A DNA stretch of 64,000 nucleotides from Trissonchulus latispiculum (GCA_030248195.1 JASAND010013023.1:51662-115661); one strand, 5' to 3'; numbered from the stretch's first letter, positions 22,665-34,850 are shown. The notes: a model not told the origin generated them from the letters alone. A program made the numbers and translations.

Positions 22665-24330
22665 GTGGATACATATGTAAATGATTTTATTAATAATAAA
22701 CTCATTTGTAACTGCAGTAATAGCTCTTATAAAGACATTCACCACAACCATGTATTAACTGGCGACCTAAATATTATAGAGAATAAATCCGTATCTCAGA
22801 TACTTACATATGGTCCTAAATACAGGTTCACTAAATCATACTGTAATGAAGATATTTATAGTAGTACAGTTCAGGCATTCAATGCGTATATTAAAAAATT
22901 AAATAAAAAATATAAATGGGATTTAGATAAACTTAATCATGGTCGGATATTATCTAAACGAGATAAAACTTAAACTTGTGGGATTAATTATAATAGTAAC
23001 GTAACCAGCTTACATTTATCCAGGACTTTATTTGTAGCATCAAGTCATTGCATCGTCAGTATGTGTTTTGTCCTGTGGATAAAGCTAATCAAAATATTGC
23101 TGTTGTTTGTAAAAATTATTATATCCAGGTCGTACTCAAGGAATTAGGCATTCTCGATATAAATAACTCTAACACGTATTGTCAGGTTAACTCTCCCCAA
23201 TCCGATATCATAAACTCAATTCTCAAATACTATAGTTGTAATAATGTTAATAGTAATGGATTTAAACAGCTCCCACACATTTATGTTATACCTAAGTTCC
23301 ATAAAACTCCTACCAAATTTCGTACTATTATTGCTAGCAGAAATGCTGTTACTAAACCTTTATCTGTTTGATTGATAAAGCTTTAACATGGTTAAACAAA
23401 GCAGGAAAAGATATGGTAAACTAATAAAAAGTATTTACAATTGTAATCCGTATTGGATTATAGATAATAATGAACCTATCTTAAATTCTATTAAGAAAAT
23501 CAAATGTCTAACTCATAATACTATAAATACTTATGACTTTACTACACTTTATACTAATCTTAGACATGACACTATTATAAATGCGTTAGATAAATTGTTA
23601 TATAATACTATGGTAATCCTAGCACTTAACATATTTAGGAATGCGTTGGGGCTATGGCGTAATCCAGCTAATACAATAACCTACCCTACACTTATAAATC
23701 ACATAAAATTCCTTTAGATAATCTATATTTACATGTGGTAATCTTATTTTTAAACAGACAATAGGAATACCTATGGGAAGTAACTCTGCTCCCAAATAGC
23801 TAACTTAGTTTTAATCAAATGGAGTATAGTTATATATAATAACGTAATAACGATAATAATAATTCTGAAGTGGTAGGTAGATATATGATGAATGACACTT
23901 ATTAATATAACAATATGATATAATAAACTGATATGTACTCCGGAACTTGAATTAAATAAAGTTAATACCTCTAACCAGAAGAGACGTTTAGACTAAGTAT
24001 TTGATCTTGGTAATAAATTTATAACTAAATAATGATAAAGTGAGATTTTCCCTTCAATATCAATAGATTTCCTATGAATGGTAGTAATATCAGCAAAAAC
24101 ATTATTTGTAATACTGTCATATGTCAAGTCGCCCGATTTGTCAAAATTTGATCTACTGGATGACTTTATGTGGTCTTGATAAGCTTAAGAATATGTTAGT
24201 GCTAAGAGGATACTCCAAAAAATTTTGCAAGTACATTCTTAGATGCAGTATTGTTTCTAATACTGATATCAAGGATAAATATGGCTCCACCCCAGACGTT
24301 GTACATAAACTATATAAAAGCATTTCTTGA
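22665..24330 (+). pseudogene. Penelope-like reverse transcriptase fragments
   Basis: Recognisable pieces include FCPVDKANQNIAVVCKNYY and IPKFHKTPTKFRTIIAS (23048-23371), TYDFTTLYTNL (23388-23717), and IGIPMGSNSAP at about 23757-23795. The catalytic YxDD position near 23884 reads YMMND, with the Asp pair disrupted. Several stops and shifts separate the pieces. An in-frame TGA at 23369-23371 follows KPLSV and precedes LIK, where relatives continue without a break. Confidence 0.8.
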
Positions 24331-24447
24331 AATTTTGTTAATGTTTTGAAATATGTTTTGTTTTTTTTTCTTCTTGTTGTTGTATACTGTTATGGTTATT
24401 GCTATTGTTATTGTTATTATTTATGCTTTTCTTATTGCAGGTAACTC

Positions 24448-24589
24448 GGGCGTATGCCCACTGTAACTTGGCCTTTGGCCACTGTAACTTGGGCTTTGCC
24501 CACTGTAACTTTCGGGCTTTACTCGCCCAGCAATTTTTCTATTTTTATGCTTTTTAGGGAATTTCCCTGTAACATAGGGCACATCGCCC
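24448..24589 (+). repeat. Row of G/C mini-hairpins with a common spacer
   Basis: Short hairpins GGGCGTATGCCC, GGCCTTTGGCC, GGGCTTTGCCC and GGGC-loop-GCCC follow each other, three times separated by ACTGTAACTT. A fifth (GGGCACATCGCCC) lies at 24577-24589. The row comes right after the Penelope-like element and may be part of its 3' region. Confidence 0.65.
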
Positions 24590-26849
24590 AATACAATGTC
24601 TCTTTAAATTTACGGTCCATCGTACCTTTTATTCTTAATTCTCCTCTTGCTTATGCTATAAAACTGTCAATTCTTAAATCGTACATATTTAGCAAGAGAT
24701 AATTCTACGAATGTATGATTGGTAGGATTAGACTCATATGACTCTGGTTCCTACATATGTAGGAGCTGGCCCAACCAGTACATATTCCCATTTGATATAA
24801 TTATATCAACCAAAAAGTACTGGATCTCTCTGATGATGAGCATATGGGTCCTAATCCCGCCCTGGTCTATTTTTGTAGACCACATTCAAATTTTCACACT
24901 TTCAATTGGTCAGGGCCTGAGGGATTAGGGCCGAAAGACTTTGACCAGTTGTTAAGTTTTCATCGTCACTAAAATCCCAGATGTGCATTAGGCACTTAGA
25001 TTGTATATGTCTGTAATGTTTGAGCTGTATCAAAATTCTTTTAGTTCATAAAATGCTTATAAAATTCACTTTTCACTTGATTTACTGTTCAACTTTGAAG
25101 TTATTTTAAGGATGTTTATTTTTCATTTTTGAAAATTTTTAAATTGTATGATATTTTACTTAATGGTATTGTTACATCACATCGCATTACATAAGATAGC
25201 ACTTTCTGTTTTACTTATTTTTCACCAGGAGTATGCACTTGTTTTGGCAAATTAAATTATGCTCAAGTATGTATACGATTGCATCGGGTGTTTCTGGATT
25301 CTATGAGACTCAGCTAAGTTCTTAATTGTTGTATTTTCCCTATGTCTATTCCCTCACTATGTATCCCTGTAACTTTGCTAACTTCGTTCTATTTATGCTG
25401 TTCTGGTACAAACACTGAAAGATATTAAGACAGGCGCCATATAAATTTCTACTTAATGGATTTTAAGGAGTTTAGAACTAAGGAGGAATTCCGAATTTAG
25501 TTTAAGTTTTGTACTTTAAATGGAGAGACTCGTCTTAAGTTAAGAGGAACTTTTATAGATCTGACATAGTTAGTATACAAAGTGTATTTAATATATATAC
25601 ACGTACAGTTAGTTAGTTATATATACTGTGTATGCTTAGTCTTGCAAAAGCACAGATAAAAACTAATTTGGAACTAAAATAAAGATGCTAGAGTGATCAT
25701 ATATAAATTTAAAAATTTCAATATACGATGTCAGGAGTGGACTCTGCTTTCAAAACAGACAATCATCCTTCATCAGCTAAAATGTTTTCACAACGGTCAA
25801 GCAGATGGTCTTAAATTTAAATTCAAATTGAAATTGAATAGACCAGGTGGAGTAACCGGGGGTTAATTATATGACGGAAAAGCTGGGTGGGGTGAGGGTG
25901 CAGTTATCATTATATTTGGGTTAAGGGGGGGGCAGCTAGGAGGGGAGACAACCCGGGGAGAAAATATCCAGCCTTCGTCGACTTACTCAGAGAAAAAAGG
26001 ATATTCTAGTGCCATTTGGCAATGATTATAGTGACGGAAGCTTTTTGCTTGTAGGTAGTGAATTGTCTACATTAACGTAGAGTTAAATGTTAGCAAAAGT
26101 TTTGATTACTTCTTAAGTCTTAACTTAATTCAACTTAACGTAATTCAACTTAACTCAATTAGTTTAACTTAATTTAATAAACTGTGTTTAGTATTAATAC
26201 TAGGTTTTGGTAGCTTTGTCCTGAACCATGATAGTGCAAGGTTTCTACCCACGAATTTTGAGTAACAGTGATGCTTTTGTGATTAAGTCGTTCTTTTGCT
26301 AAGAAAACTGAGTTGTACTTTGATGATAACTTCTGTTAAAAAGAACAATCTGTAATCAATTAACTTTTGCTAGGGTGGATCTATCACTCAATTCTAGTGC
26401 GAAGAATTACAAAATCCTCCGCATACCTAGCAAGACTACAACTGGTACTCTTTGTTTTAATAGGGAACTGCAAATACTTACTTCACTAGTTACTTGGAAC
26501 CAACAGTTAACTAGCTCATTGGAACCAACAGTTAACCCAGCCAAACTCTATATATTTGTGGTTCAGTTCAGGTAAATGAAGAAATTAACTTAAAGAAGAT
26601 TTTTATTTCCGTGTGCAAAATAGTTTTGTAGCACGTTCATAATATAGGCTAATCAAATAAAATTGCAGATACAAGTCTTAAAATTTATGTACGACTTCGA
26701 CACTTATTATGTAAAAGTTTGCGTGATACAAAAGCTTATGTACAACTTAGACAGTAAGGGTCCCTTGATAGATGACGCCATGGTTTACTCCGCTTTCTGA
26801 CTAAATATGTTGGTTTGATTACGATTGTACTTTACGTCCTTGTTGTAGA
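24590..26849. other. No gene seen
   Basis: A/T-rich DNA with small structured patches. A 12-bp inverted pair lies at about 24848-24936, next to CTGATGA and GAAA words. There is a G-rich patch at 25850-25960. The Polinton polymerase promoter should lie near the 3' end of this stretch, but I recognise no clear TATA box. Confidence 0.45.
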
Positions 26850-29800
26850 ATGGTCTTTCGTTGTTATGTATGCGGGAATGTTTTCATAAACAGTCGCAAC
26901 TGGAACAGACATAAAAGAAGTGCGCACGGTCCCAAGATACCATGCCTCCATTGCAACTTGACCTATTCTCGCTCCGATAAGCTGAACACTCACATACGTT
27001 ACGCCCACAATACCACCAATCAGCCAGATCGAACCAGTAACCGTAATGATTCCCCAAAGTGTCCATGTCCAAAATCAAGAACTAAGCCAAATACGGTCTC
27101 TGTGTCTGCGTCAAACTGTCCCGGGTTCGCCCGTCGACCACCAGCCACCCCTCCAAGACCTAATGGAAATCCAAATGGTATGAACAGTGACAATATACCA
27201 TACAGTCCTAGTATGATTCCATTTTCTATAATCACATTCGATACCCCACCTCGATCTCACTCCGTCACTAAACGCGCTCTTGCTTCACTCGACGCTAATG
27301 CTAAGGTAACTGCAGACTGACTTTCAAAACCATTTCAGTAAACGATGTAGTGTGTTGATAGTGCTTTGTAAAATATTGTGTTGGTTTTTGCAGTCTGGCA
27401 ATAAATATCCAAGTGTACATAGTATGAATAATTTTGCTATGCAAAATCAAATTCCTATTTAGATAGAATAGGCTAGCTAATACTTAAATAAGCCAACTAA
27501 TTAATAAGGAATTCTGTAAAGTTATTAAAAGGAAATTTGGATTTAAAGTTTTTCATTTCAGAAAATGTCAGCAACGGAACCAAAACAACCCAAACTTAGC
27601 AAAGCTACTTTCCACTGTCGAAAATGTGGGAAAAGTTTCGCTGAAAACTGGAGAAGAACCAAACACGAGCGAACCCACAAAACAGACTCACGCTCCCTCC
27701 CCTCTCTACCACAAAAAACAATTAACCAAACGCCCCTCTAATCGAAGACCCAATTGCTTCCTCAGAAAATCTTCAGCTACCGGAGGACATAGATCTAGTT
27801 TATCGCTCTAAGTGGCATGTAATTCGAACTCATCAACATATCTCGAAAAGAAAATTAGTCCAGAAATACAACTTCCCCCTTGAAGAAGAAGATCTACCGA
27901 AAATAAAAAACCGGATTCGCGAAGTGTTCGAGTCTCAGCAATCAGCTGCTAAATATAACATATCCTTTGGATTTTGCTTTCGAGACCTGCTTACGGGCGA
28001 AATCAGTTACAGATACGAATCAGATAATACCAAAGTTTTGGGAGCACCGATGCTCATCAAAACAAAAGCACAGCTCCAAAAGCTTTTGGATGAATTAGAC
28101 TCTATCGACCTACGTCACTGGGCTCATCAGAAAAGACCGACAACGAAATATGTCCTAGAACGACTGACCAATATGACTGTCTACCAGTACAAAATTCCAG
28201 CTTTTCCCGTTGGAGCAGGAATAGTTCTTCCTGCATATCTAAGGAAACATAAAGCAATCAAGGCGTTGACGCATTGCCATGGAATACCGTACACTGATAA
28301 CCTATGCTTCTTTCGGTGTATCGCCTTATCCTCAAGTTTAGTTTCTCGTGACAATTTGGAAAACGCCACAAAGGGAATATTCCGAAGGTGGTGTCTACGT
28401 AAACAAATTGACCCTGAAGCACCATTTCAAGGTGTAACATTGGGTGATATTAATGAACTTGAAGAATATTTCGGAATAAACATTTACATTTATAAGCTAA
28501 TTAAACCTCATTGCAACACTTCCGACAGTAACGAATCTAGCGACGGTGAATCTAGCGACACTGACAACGGTGACCAAACTGGTAGCGATAACGGTCTGGA
28601 ACGGCAAGCAGATACAGCCACACCTCCTGCTCATGATACGATTACGTTACGCGAAATGCTAGAAGAAGCAGAACCCCCTGAAATTATTCCCTTCGCTGTC
28701 CTTAACCAAGTCGACGAAGATGAGGAAGAAGACTCTATCTTCGACGATACCCAGGAAGAGCCCACACGAAACCCTTTTATTTTGGATGAGGTAGAAGAGG
28801 TTGACGACGTTGAACCAGACTCTTTTCTTGATTTAGAATACGTTGCTATTTCAAACACAGAGGAGTCTCACCCAACAAATCAGAGCCGATCAGAAGAGCT
28901 CGAGATTGAATCAGCGTCCCACCCGACTGATTTCTTTGCAGAATTAGTTCGTAGACCATCTGACAATAAATACGATCGCACCATGTACCTGAACTTATAT
29001 GAAAATCACTTTTCATATATCACAAATATTGAAATGTACTCAAAGGCGTGGCATTGTCCTAAATGTGACAAGCTTTTTAATAGAAGAGATAACCATCGAC
29101 GACATATAAACTCGTGTACTGGTAATCACACGAAACATATTTATCCTGGCGGTGGCTGGGGTGTGCCGAGAAAAATTCACGAGTGTCTTCAAGAGGAAGG
29201 ATATACCGTACCTGAAACGTTTTATCCCTACAGAGCCACATATGACTTTGAAGCGATGTTTGAGCTCATTGAAAGGACCAGTCCATCAGGAAAGCTTAAA
29301 TTCACCAACAAACTCATCCCTGTCTCCGTCAGTGTTGCGTCAAATGTTCCCGGTTACGAAGATCCTGTCTGCTTTGTTTCGGAGGGTGACCCTTCAGAAA
29401 TTGTGCAGCAAATGGTTGATCACCTCATGAACATTTCAGCAAAAGCTAAAGAACTGCTTTTAGCTAACCATTTCCAAGATATATATGACTCTCTCAGACA
29501 AAAGTCAGCGGAACATGTCGACTTAAACAAACAGGTGCAATCACTTCGCCAGCAGCAATTGCCCGATACACAAGGCTTACAGGCACGGCGTGATGAATCC
29601 AGAAGATGGTTTTTTCTGTTTTCTGATTTCGATAAATGGATTTCACAGCTACCTGTACTTGGATTTAACTCGGCTAAATTTGACCTAAACCTCATTCGCA
29701 AATTCCTTATCCCTTACCTATTGGAAAGTTGTATCAATATTGGATGCGCCATTAAACGAGGGAATTCTTACATGTGCATCAGCACTGATAAACTATCATT

Positions 29801-32183
29801 TCTCGACATTACTAACTATTTGGCTCCCGCAACTAGTTACGACCAATTTCTAAAATCATTTCGCGTCGAAGCTAGGAAAGGGTGGTGGCCTTACGAGTGG
29901 CTGACCTCTCTTGACTTGCTGACAAATACAGAACTCCCTCCCCAAGAAGCTTTCTATAGTACTCTGAAACTAAAGGGTATTACTGATGCTGATTATGCTC
30001 AAGTACAAAAAATATGGCAAGAAGAAGGATTTGAAAACATGCGTGAGATGTTGATTTGGTATAACAATTTAGACGTGGCTCCTTTTTTGATTGCCGTTGA
30101 GAAAATGTTTGAACATTTCAAATCCCTAAAGATTGATATGTTTAAGGGATGTTTGTCCTTGCCAGGCGTGGCTATGCAAAACCTTTGGAACAAAACACCA
30201 AATGACGCCATTTTTACCCTATGGAACGAGAAAACTAGTCGTTATCAACATCTGATTAAAGAGAATATCTGTGGAGGTCCTTCAATTGTATTTCATAGGA
30301 TGCACATTGTAAACGAGACAAACATACGTGGTGGTAAACCCGTTAAAAGCATCATTGGTTTGGACGCCAACAGCTTGTACCTTAAGTCTCTTTGTGAGTC
30401 TATGCCTACGGGGATTTACGCTACATGGACTCCATTAAACCCCGACGACTATGGCACTCCAGTTACAACACAACCTCCATCCGATGAATCTGACTGGGAA
30501 CTTGAGGCTGACGTATACACGAGAACAGTTGCTTCAAATTTGGAAAAAGTTTACCAAAGAACCCCTGGGTATACTCACTGTGAAAAAGAGCTCAGGTGGT
30601 TGCTGTTCAGACAGACAGAACTAGAATTTAATCACCGGTTGAGATTCAAAGAAACAGTCAAATACCGCTTTCAGCATCGGTTCAACGGCAAGCAAAAAGT
30701 GTTCTACAACGGGTCTTCACGGTACCCCGTTGATGGATACTTACCGTATTGTGCGCTCAACGAGGGTCCGATCGTATACCAATTCCACGGCTGCTATTTT
30801 CATGGACATGACTGCCGTCTGACAAGAAATATGGATAATACTTTGAAACAGCAACGTGCTGAACAAACTGCGAGGGTAGATGATTTTATCAAGACTGCTA
30901 TTGGAGACAAAGGAAGATTCTTTTCCATTTACGAATGTGAATTTTATGAAAAATATGGAGTTGGATTACACTATTCTCCTTATTCGAAAACAAAGTCCTT
31001 GACTGCCCGGCAGATTATTACGGACATTGAAGAAAATAAGTTTTATGGACTGTTGCTTTGCGACATTCAAATTCCTTGGCTTGACACAGAGAGAAGAGAA
31101 TACTTTGAAGAACTTCCACCAATATTTAAAAACACTGAAGTCACAATCGACGATATCGGACCCACCATGCGCAGATACGCTGAAGTAAATGGGTTGATGA
31201 AAAGACCTCGCCGCTGTCTGATATCCAGCTACCATGGGACGAAGCTATTGTTAACGACACCTCAAATCAAATGGTATCTATCCCATGGTGCCCATGTCAC
31301 CAGAGTTTACGAAGCAGTTGAGTTCAAAGGTGCGTATGTCTACTCAGGCCTTCAAGATGAAATTGCCAAATATCGTAGAATGGCGGACAAGGATCCTACT
31401 CAAAAGATTCAAAGCAATTTGTGGAAGCTTGTAGGGAACTCTTACTATGGTCGTACCTGTATGGATCTGGAAAAACACACGAATGTAACGTTTAAACCGT
31501 CGTCAAAATTACCCAAGCTTATAAACGACCCTTTGTTTCAAGATTGTGAAGAAGTGGCAGAAGATGTCTATGAAGTATCTATGGCAAAGAAAAAAATCGT
31601 CTTCAATCTTCCTTCTTTGATTGGATTCTTTGTGTATTCTCACGCTAAAATCATAATGCTCGACTTTTACGTATTTCTACGAGATAATTTGGGACCGGAA
31701 AATATGCAATTGATACAAATGGACACTGATAGTTTTTACATGGCGTTATCTGGTACGTCCATTGAAGATTCCGTCCTCCCCCACCGCCGTCATATTTTTG
31801 AGCAGGAGAAGCATAAATTTCTTGCGTTGACGGAGTTTGATCAGCGAACACCTGGGCTGTTCAAAGTTGAGTGGGAAGGAACAGGAATGATAGCGCTCTG
31901 TTCAAAAACTTACTACGGCTGGCGCACAGATCCCAACACTGGAGAAACTACTGGAGAGAAAAAATCAACCAAGGGTCTATCAAAATCTACCAACATAATC
32001 ACCAAGGACATGTTCATTCAAACGCTCGTAGATAAAGTAACAAATGGTGGAACAAACCGCGGATTCATGGTCAGAAACGGGCGACTACTCCAATATCAAC
32101 AGCGCCGTGATGCTCTCACCTACATGTACCCTAAACGAATTGTCCAACCTGATAATGTTACAACAAAGCCTCTTCTCATTTAA
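26850..32183 (+). CDS. POLB: Polinton zinc-finger / protein-primed DNA polymerase B
   Basis: Family B polymerase that replicates the element. Exon 1 (26850-27305) encodes two C2H2 fingers. A donor (AAG|GTAACT) and acceptor (TTTCATTTCAG|A) define a 256-bp intron in phase. Exon 2 from 27562 adds a third finger (FHCRKCGKSF). A one-base loss in the C-run at about 27731-27737 shifts the frame, and the polymerase frame is open from 27726. Counting residues from 27924: an OTU-like DNLCFFRC at 125-132, an acidic stretch at about 190-320, a fourth finger at 377-398, exonuclease motifs YDFEA (D441/E443), FNSAKFD (N582/D587) and YNNLD (D717), and polymerase motifs DANSLYL (D814), KLVGNSYYG (K1168, N1172) and DTDS (D1267/D1269). 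All catalytic residues are present. The frameshift is either a real lesion or a sequencing error. The OTU-like call is tentative. Confidence 0.93.
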
Positions 32184-32535
32184 AAGGTAATGCGTTAACT
32201 AATAAAATATTTTCCTGACTTCTAAAGATATGGAAAAAATACAAATAAGAAAAATAAATATAAACATAAATGGAAGAAACAATGCAGTTACAAAGATTTT
32301 TCCAAAGACAAGCTGGGTGCAATTCTTAAAACTAAAACTGTAAACCATGGCGACATCATGAGGATAAACACACAGGAGCAGTATTAATTTAAACCTTCAA
32401 GCTTTTCTCGTGTTGTACAGTGTTCAGGTCTTACGATCAGTTCGTTTTACCATCAGTATCGCTAAACTTTTATTTCAAAACTTACTAAAAACTCTTGTAT
32501 ATAATACATATTTCTTTTGTTTCAGGAAAGTAAAT

Positions 32536-33087
32536 ATGTCCATCTGTCCATCACCCGATTCTACCGTTCGCTCCCCTACCCCTGAAATGCATGAAAACAG
32601 CATGACGGCTCTTTTGGATAGTATTGGAGGGCTCGAACATGATGGACTTCGCCAAAAGGTTGTAAATATTGTAAACACATTATCCGCAGATATGGACTAT
32701 TGGAGCGTTCGTAGACTTTTGCATAATCAATACAAGCACGAATCAACCCCTCCAAGCGGAGAAGACGCCATTGTCAACATGGAAGTGGAAGAACTTTTGC
32801 AAAAAAGGTTCAAATATCACTGGTCCTCCAAGATTACGAACTTATCAGGAGGTCTCAAAGACTATGATTCTTTAAAGGAGCTAGCCGCGATTGTTAATCA
32901 AGGCTACTGCTCGGGTTGTGACAATGATAACCAACAACCCCATGTTTGCTTAGATCCTGGATCTATGGCGTCATGTTTGGAGGAGGCAATGGAAATTGCA
33001 GGTTTAAATATGGACCTATACCCCCTTTTGAGAAATAGAATTGTAGAAGAGGCCAAATCCTATTTATCCAAGTTAATTGCTTATTGA
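32536..33087 (+). CDS. Conserved-position Polinton protein, unknown function
   Basis: 183 codons from the ATG at 32536. An intron-like acceptor (TTTTGTTTCAG) lies just upstream, so a noncoding first exon is possible. The protein is acidic and helical, with a short Cys cluster CSGCDNDNQQPHVC near residue 130. I do not recognise a family. It sits between the polymerase and integrase genes on the same strand. Confidence 0.6.
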   Translation: MSICPSPDSTVRSPTPEMHENSMTALLDSIGGLEHDGLRQKVVNIVNTLSADMDYWSVRRLLHNQYKHESTPPSGEDAIVNMEVEELLQKRFKYHWSSKITNLSGGLKDYDSLKELAAIVNQGYCSGCDNDNQQPHVCLDPGSMASCLEEAMEIAGLNMDLYPLLRNRIVEEAKSYLSKLIAY

Positions 33088-33204
33088 TTCCTATTTGTCC
33101 TTCATCCCCTAATATGACTAGCTAACATGTATATTATCATTTGTAAATAATTAATGGTATTGTTTCCATGGTAACAAGTTATTGTCATTTAGTCATTGTA
33201 GTGT

Positions 33205-33744
33205 ATGCTTGCGTTATCTTTATATTCTACCTCAACAATGTGTAGAGTAGATGGAATTTATTGTTCAGCTTCTAAATCGATTGTTGATAAGTTAATAAAA
33301 GGTGTTAAACTTTGGTATCTTTATACCCCTGAACAGTTGATAAGCAAATATTGGTCATTATATGGGATAGGAAATCGTCATGATAAAGTGTTAAGTGTAT
33401 TACAGTTTAATTTTTGTGAACACTGGATAACGAAAATTTTGGAAACCAAAGAAGTTAATATAAGAGCATTTGTGGATCTTGTTATTATTATCGGTTCGTC
33501 TTTGTGTCGTCAGTGTAATGATGTTATACTTAACCAAAATTACCATTTTCATACTCATGTTACTCACGAGTGTACTATACCGTCATTGCAACAATTTTTA
33601 TATTTTGTTATTAAGTACGTTGTCGTTATTTTTAATTTACAGTTTCTTGATTGTTGTATATTATGGTATCAAACTTGTAAATTCATTGATAAACATTTCT
33701 GCTCTGTTAGTGACTGGTGTGATTTGTTGTCGTTAACTAAATAA
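33205..33744 (+). CDS. Unknown Polinton protein upstream of integrase
   Basis: 179 codons, with in-frame ATGs at 33205 and 33238. It is rich in Cys, Tyr and hydrophobic residues, with a probable membrane-associated stretch near residues 125-155. The stop codon TAA at 33742-33744 directly abuts the integrase ATG. No family is recognised. Base composition is A/T-rich like neighbouring genes. Confidence 0.5.
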   Translation: MLALSLYSTSTMCRVDGIYCSASKSIVDKLIKGVKLWYLYTPEQLISKYWSLYGIGNRHDKVLSVLQFNFCEHWITKILETKEVNIRAFVDLVIIIGSSLCRQCNDVILNQNYHFHTHVTHECTIPSLQQFLYFVIKYVVVIFNLQFLDCCILWYQTCKFIDKHFCSVSDWCDLLSLTK

Positions 33745-34818
33745 ATGGACGCTAAGTTATCAGACCTTTATTATAACCCAACCTTACCTGGTAGCTTAGG
33801 AGGAGTTTCAAGTTTAAAGGATCTAGCTGTAAGTAAAGGGATAGATGTAAGCTTAGAGCAGGTTGCAGAGTATCTGAAAAAGGAGGTGCCATATACACTC
33901 CATCGAAGCACTCGGCGACGGTTCCCGAGAAATAGAGTTGAAGTGTATGGTATAGATGACCTGTGGCAGGCAGACTTGGCCGACTTATCTTCGATTAGCA
34001 CGTTCAATCGAAATTACAAATATATCCTTGTAGTTATAGATGTTTTTTCCAAATTCCTTTGGGCGCGGGCTATTAGAAATAAAAAGGGACAGACAGTTGC
34101 AATGGAATTTAAAAATATCTTGCAAGAAGCTTTGCCTCGGATACCTAAATTTTTACAAACCGATAAAGGATTAGAATTTCGAAACGCAGATGTTCAGCAA
34201 CTGCTCACAGACCAAAATATTCATTTTTACACTTCGCAAAACCCTCAAACAAAGGCTAGCATTGCGGAACGTGTTATTAGAACGTTGAAATCTCGAATCT
34301 TTAAGTTTTTATCTCACAAAAATTCGTGGTCGTACATTGACGATCTCAATCGCATTGTCAGTGGCTATAATAAAACTAAGCATAGAAGTATTAAAATGGC
34401 TCCCGATAAAGTTAACAAGCAGAATGAAATAGAAGTTAGGCATAATTTATTTCCAAAGGGGAAAGATAACTGGACTGAGCCAAAGTTAAAAGTGGGAGAT
34501 GATGTGAGAATACAGAAAGCAAAATCTGTTTTTAGCAAAGGGCACGAACCAAATTGGACGGAAGAAATTTTTCAAATTGTTGAGGTAATTCCACGAAAGT
34601 ATCCTGTATATCGAGTGAAGGATAGTGAAGGTGAGACAATAGTAGGTAGTTTTTATGAACAGGAACTGCAGAAGGTTAGTATGCCAGACGTATTCAAAGT
34701 TGAAAAAATTTTGAAACGAAGAAAAACTAAACAAGGCATGGAGTATTTGGTCAAATGGATTGGCTATCCCTTATCTGCAAGCTCGTGGGTCTCGGAAAAA
34801 GACATGATTAGAATTTAG
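33745..34818 (+). CDS. INT: Retroviral-type integrase with chromodomain
   Basis: 357 residues. It joins the element ends to target DNA and produces the 6-bp duplication seen at both borders. The RNase-H-like core carries D77 (LWQADLADL), D140 (LQTDKGLEF) and E175 (ASIAERVIRTLK), a complete DDE triad. An SH3-like C-terminal region follows, and residues 315-352 form a chromodomain (FKVEKILKRR, YLVKWIGYP, SSWV) of the kind that directs some integrases to modified histones. No separate HHCC zinc finger is obvious at the N-terminus. The frame is intact. Confidence 0.95.
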   Translation: MDAKLSDLYYNPTLPGSLGGVSSLKDLAVSKGIDVSLEQVAEYLKKEVPYTLHRSTRRRFPRNRVEVYGIDDLWQADLADLSSISTFNRNYKYILVVIDVFSKFLWARAIRNKKGQTVAMEFKNILQEALPRIPKFLQTDKGLEFRNADVQQLLTDQNIHFYTSQNPQTKASIAERVIRTLKSRIFKFLSHKNSWSYIDDLNRIVSGYNKTKHRSIKMAPDKVNKQNEIEVRHNLFPKGKDNWTEPKLKVGDDVRIQKAKSVFSKGHEPNWTEEIFQIVEVIPRKYPVYRVKDSEGETIVGSFYEQELQKVSMPDVFKVEKILKRRKTKQGMEYLVKWIGYPLSASSWVSEKDMIRI

Positions 34819-34850
34819 TCTTAGTTCTTCTTTCGCAGTGAACGGTCGCT

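Larger units (their letters stand above)
21584..24340 (+). mobile_element. Naiad-type Penelope-like retroelement, decayed
   Basis: The order is GIY-YIG endonuclease first, then reverse transcriptase. This is the permuted order described for the Naiad clade, whereas classical Penelope elements carry GIY-YIG at the C-terminus. The reverse transcriptase region is split by stops and shifts into pieces at 22665-22973, 23048-23371, 23388-23717 and about 23751-23900. The last small frame (24121-24330) is probably the C-terminal thumb or tail. Borders are approximate because no terminal repeats were found. Confidence 0.75.

Noticed and set aside
21300..24700. A complete, active Penelope-like element
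   Set aside because: There are stops, frameshifts and a damaged YxDD site, and no terminal repeats could be identified.
24836..24945. A functional hammerhead ribozyme
   Set aside because: The conserved CTGATGA and GAAA words are present but unpaired bases between CTGATGA and stem II break the core. It is kept only as a low-interest observation.
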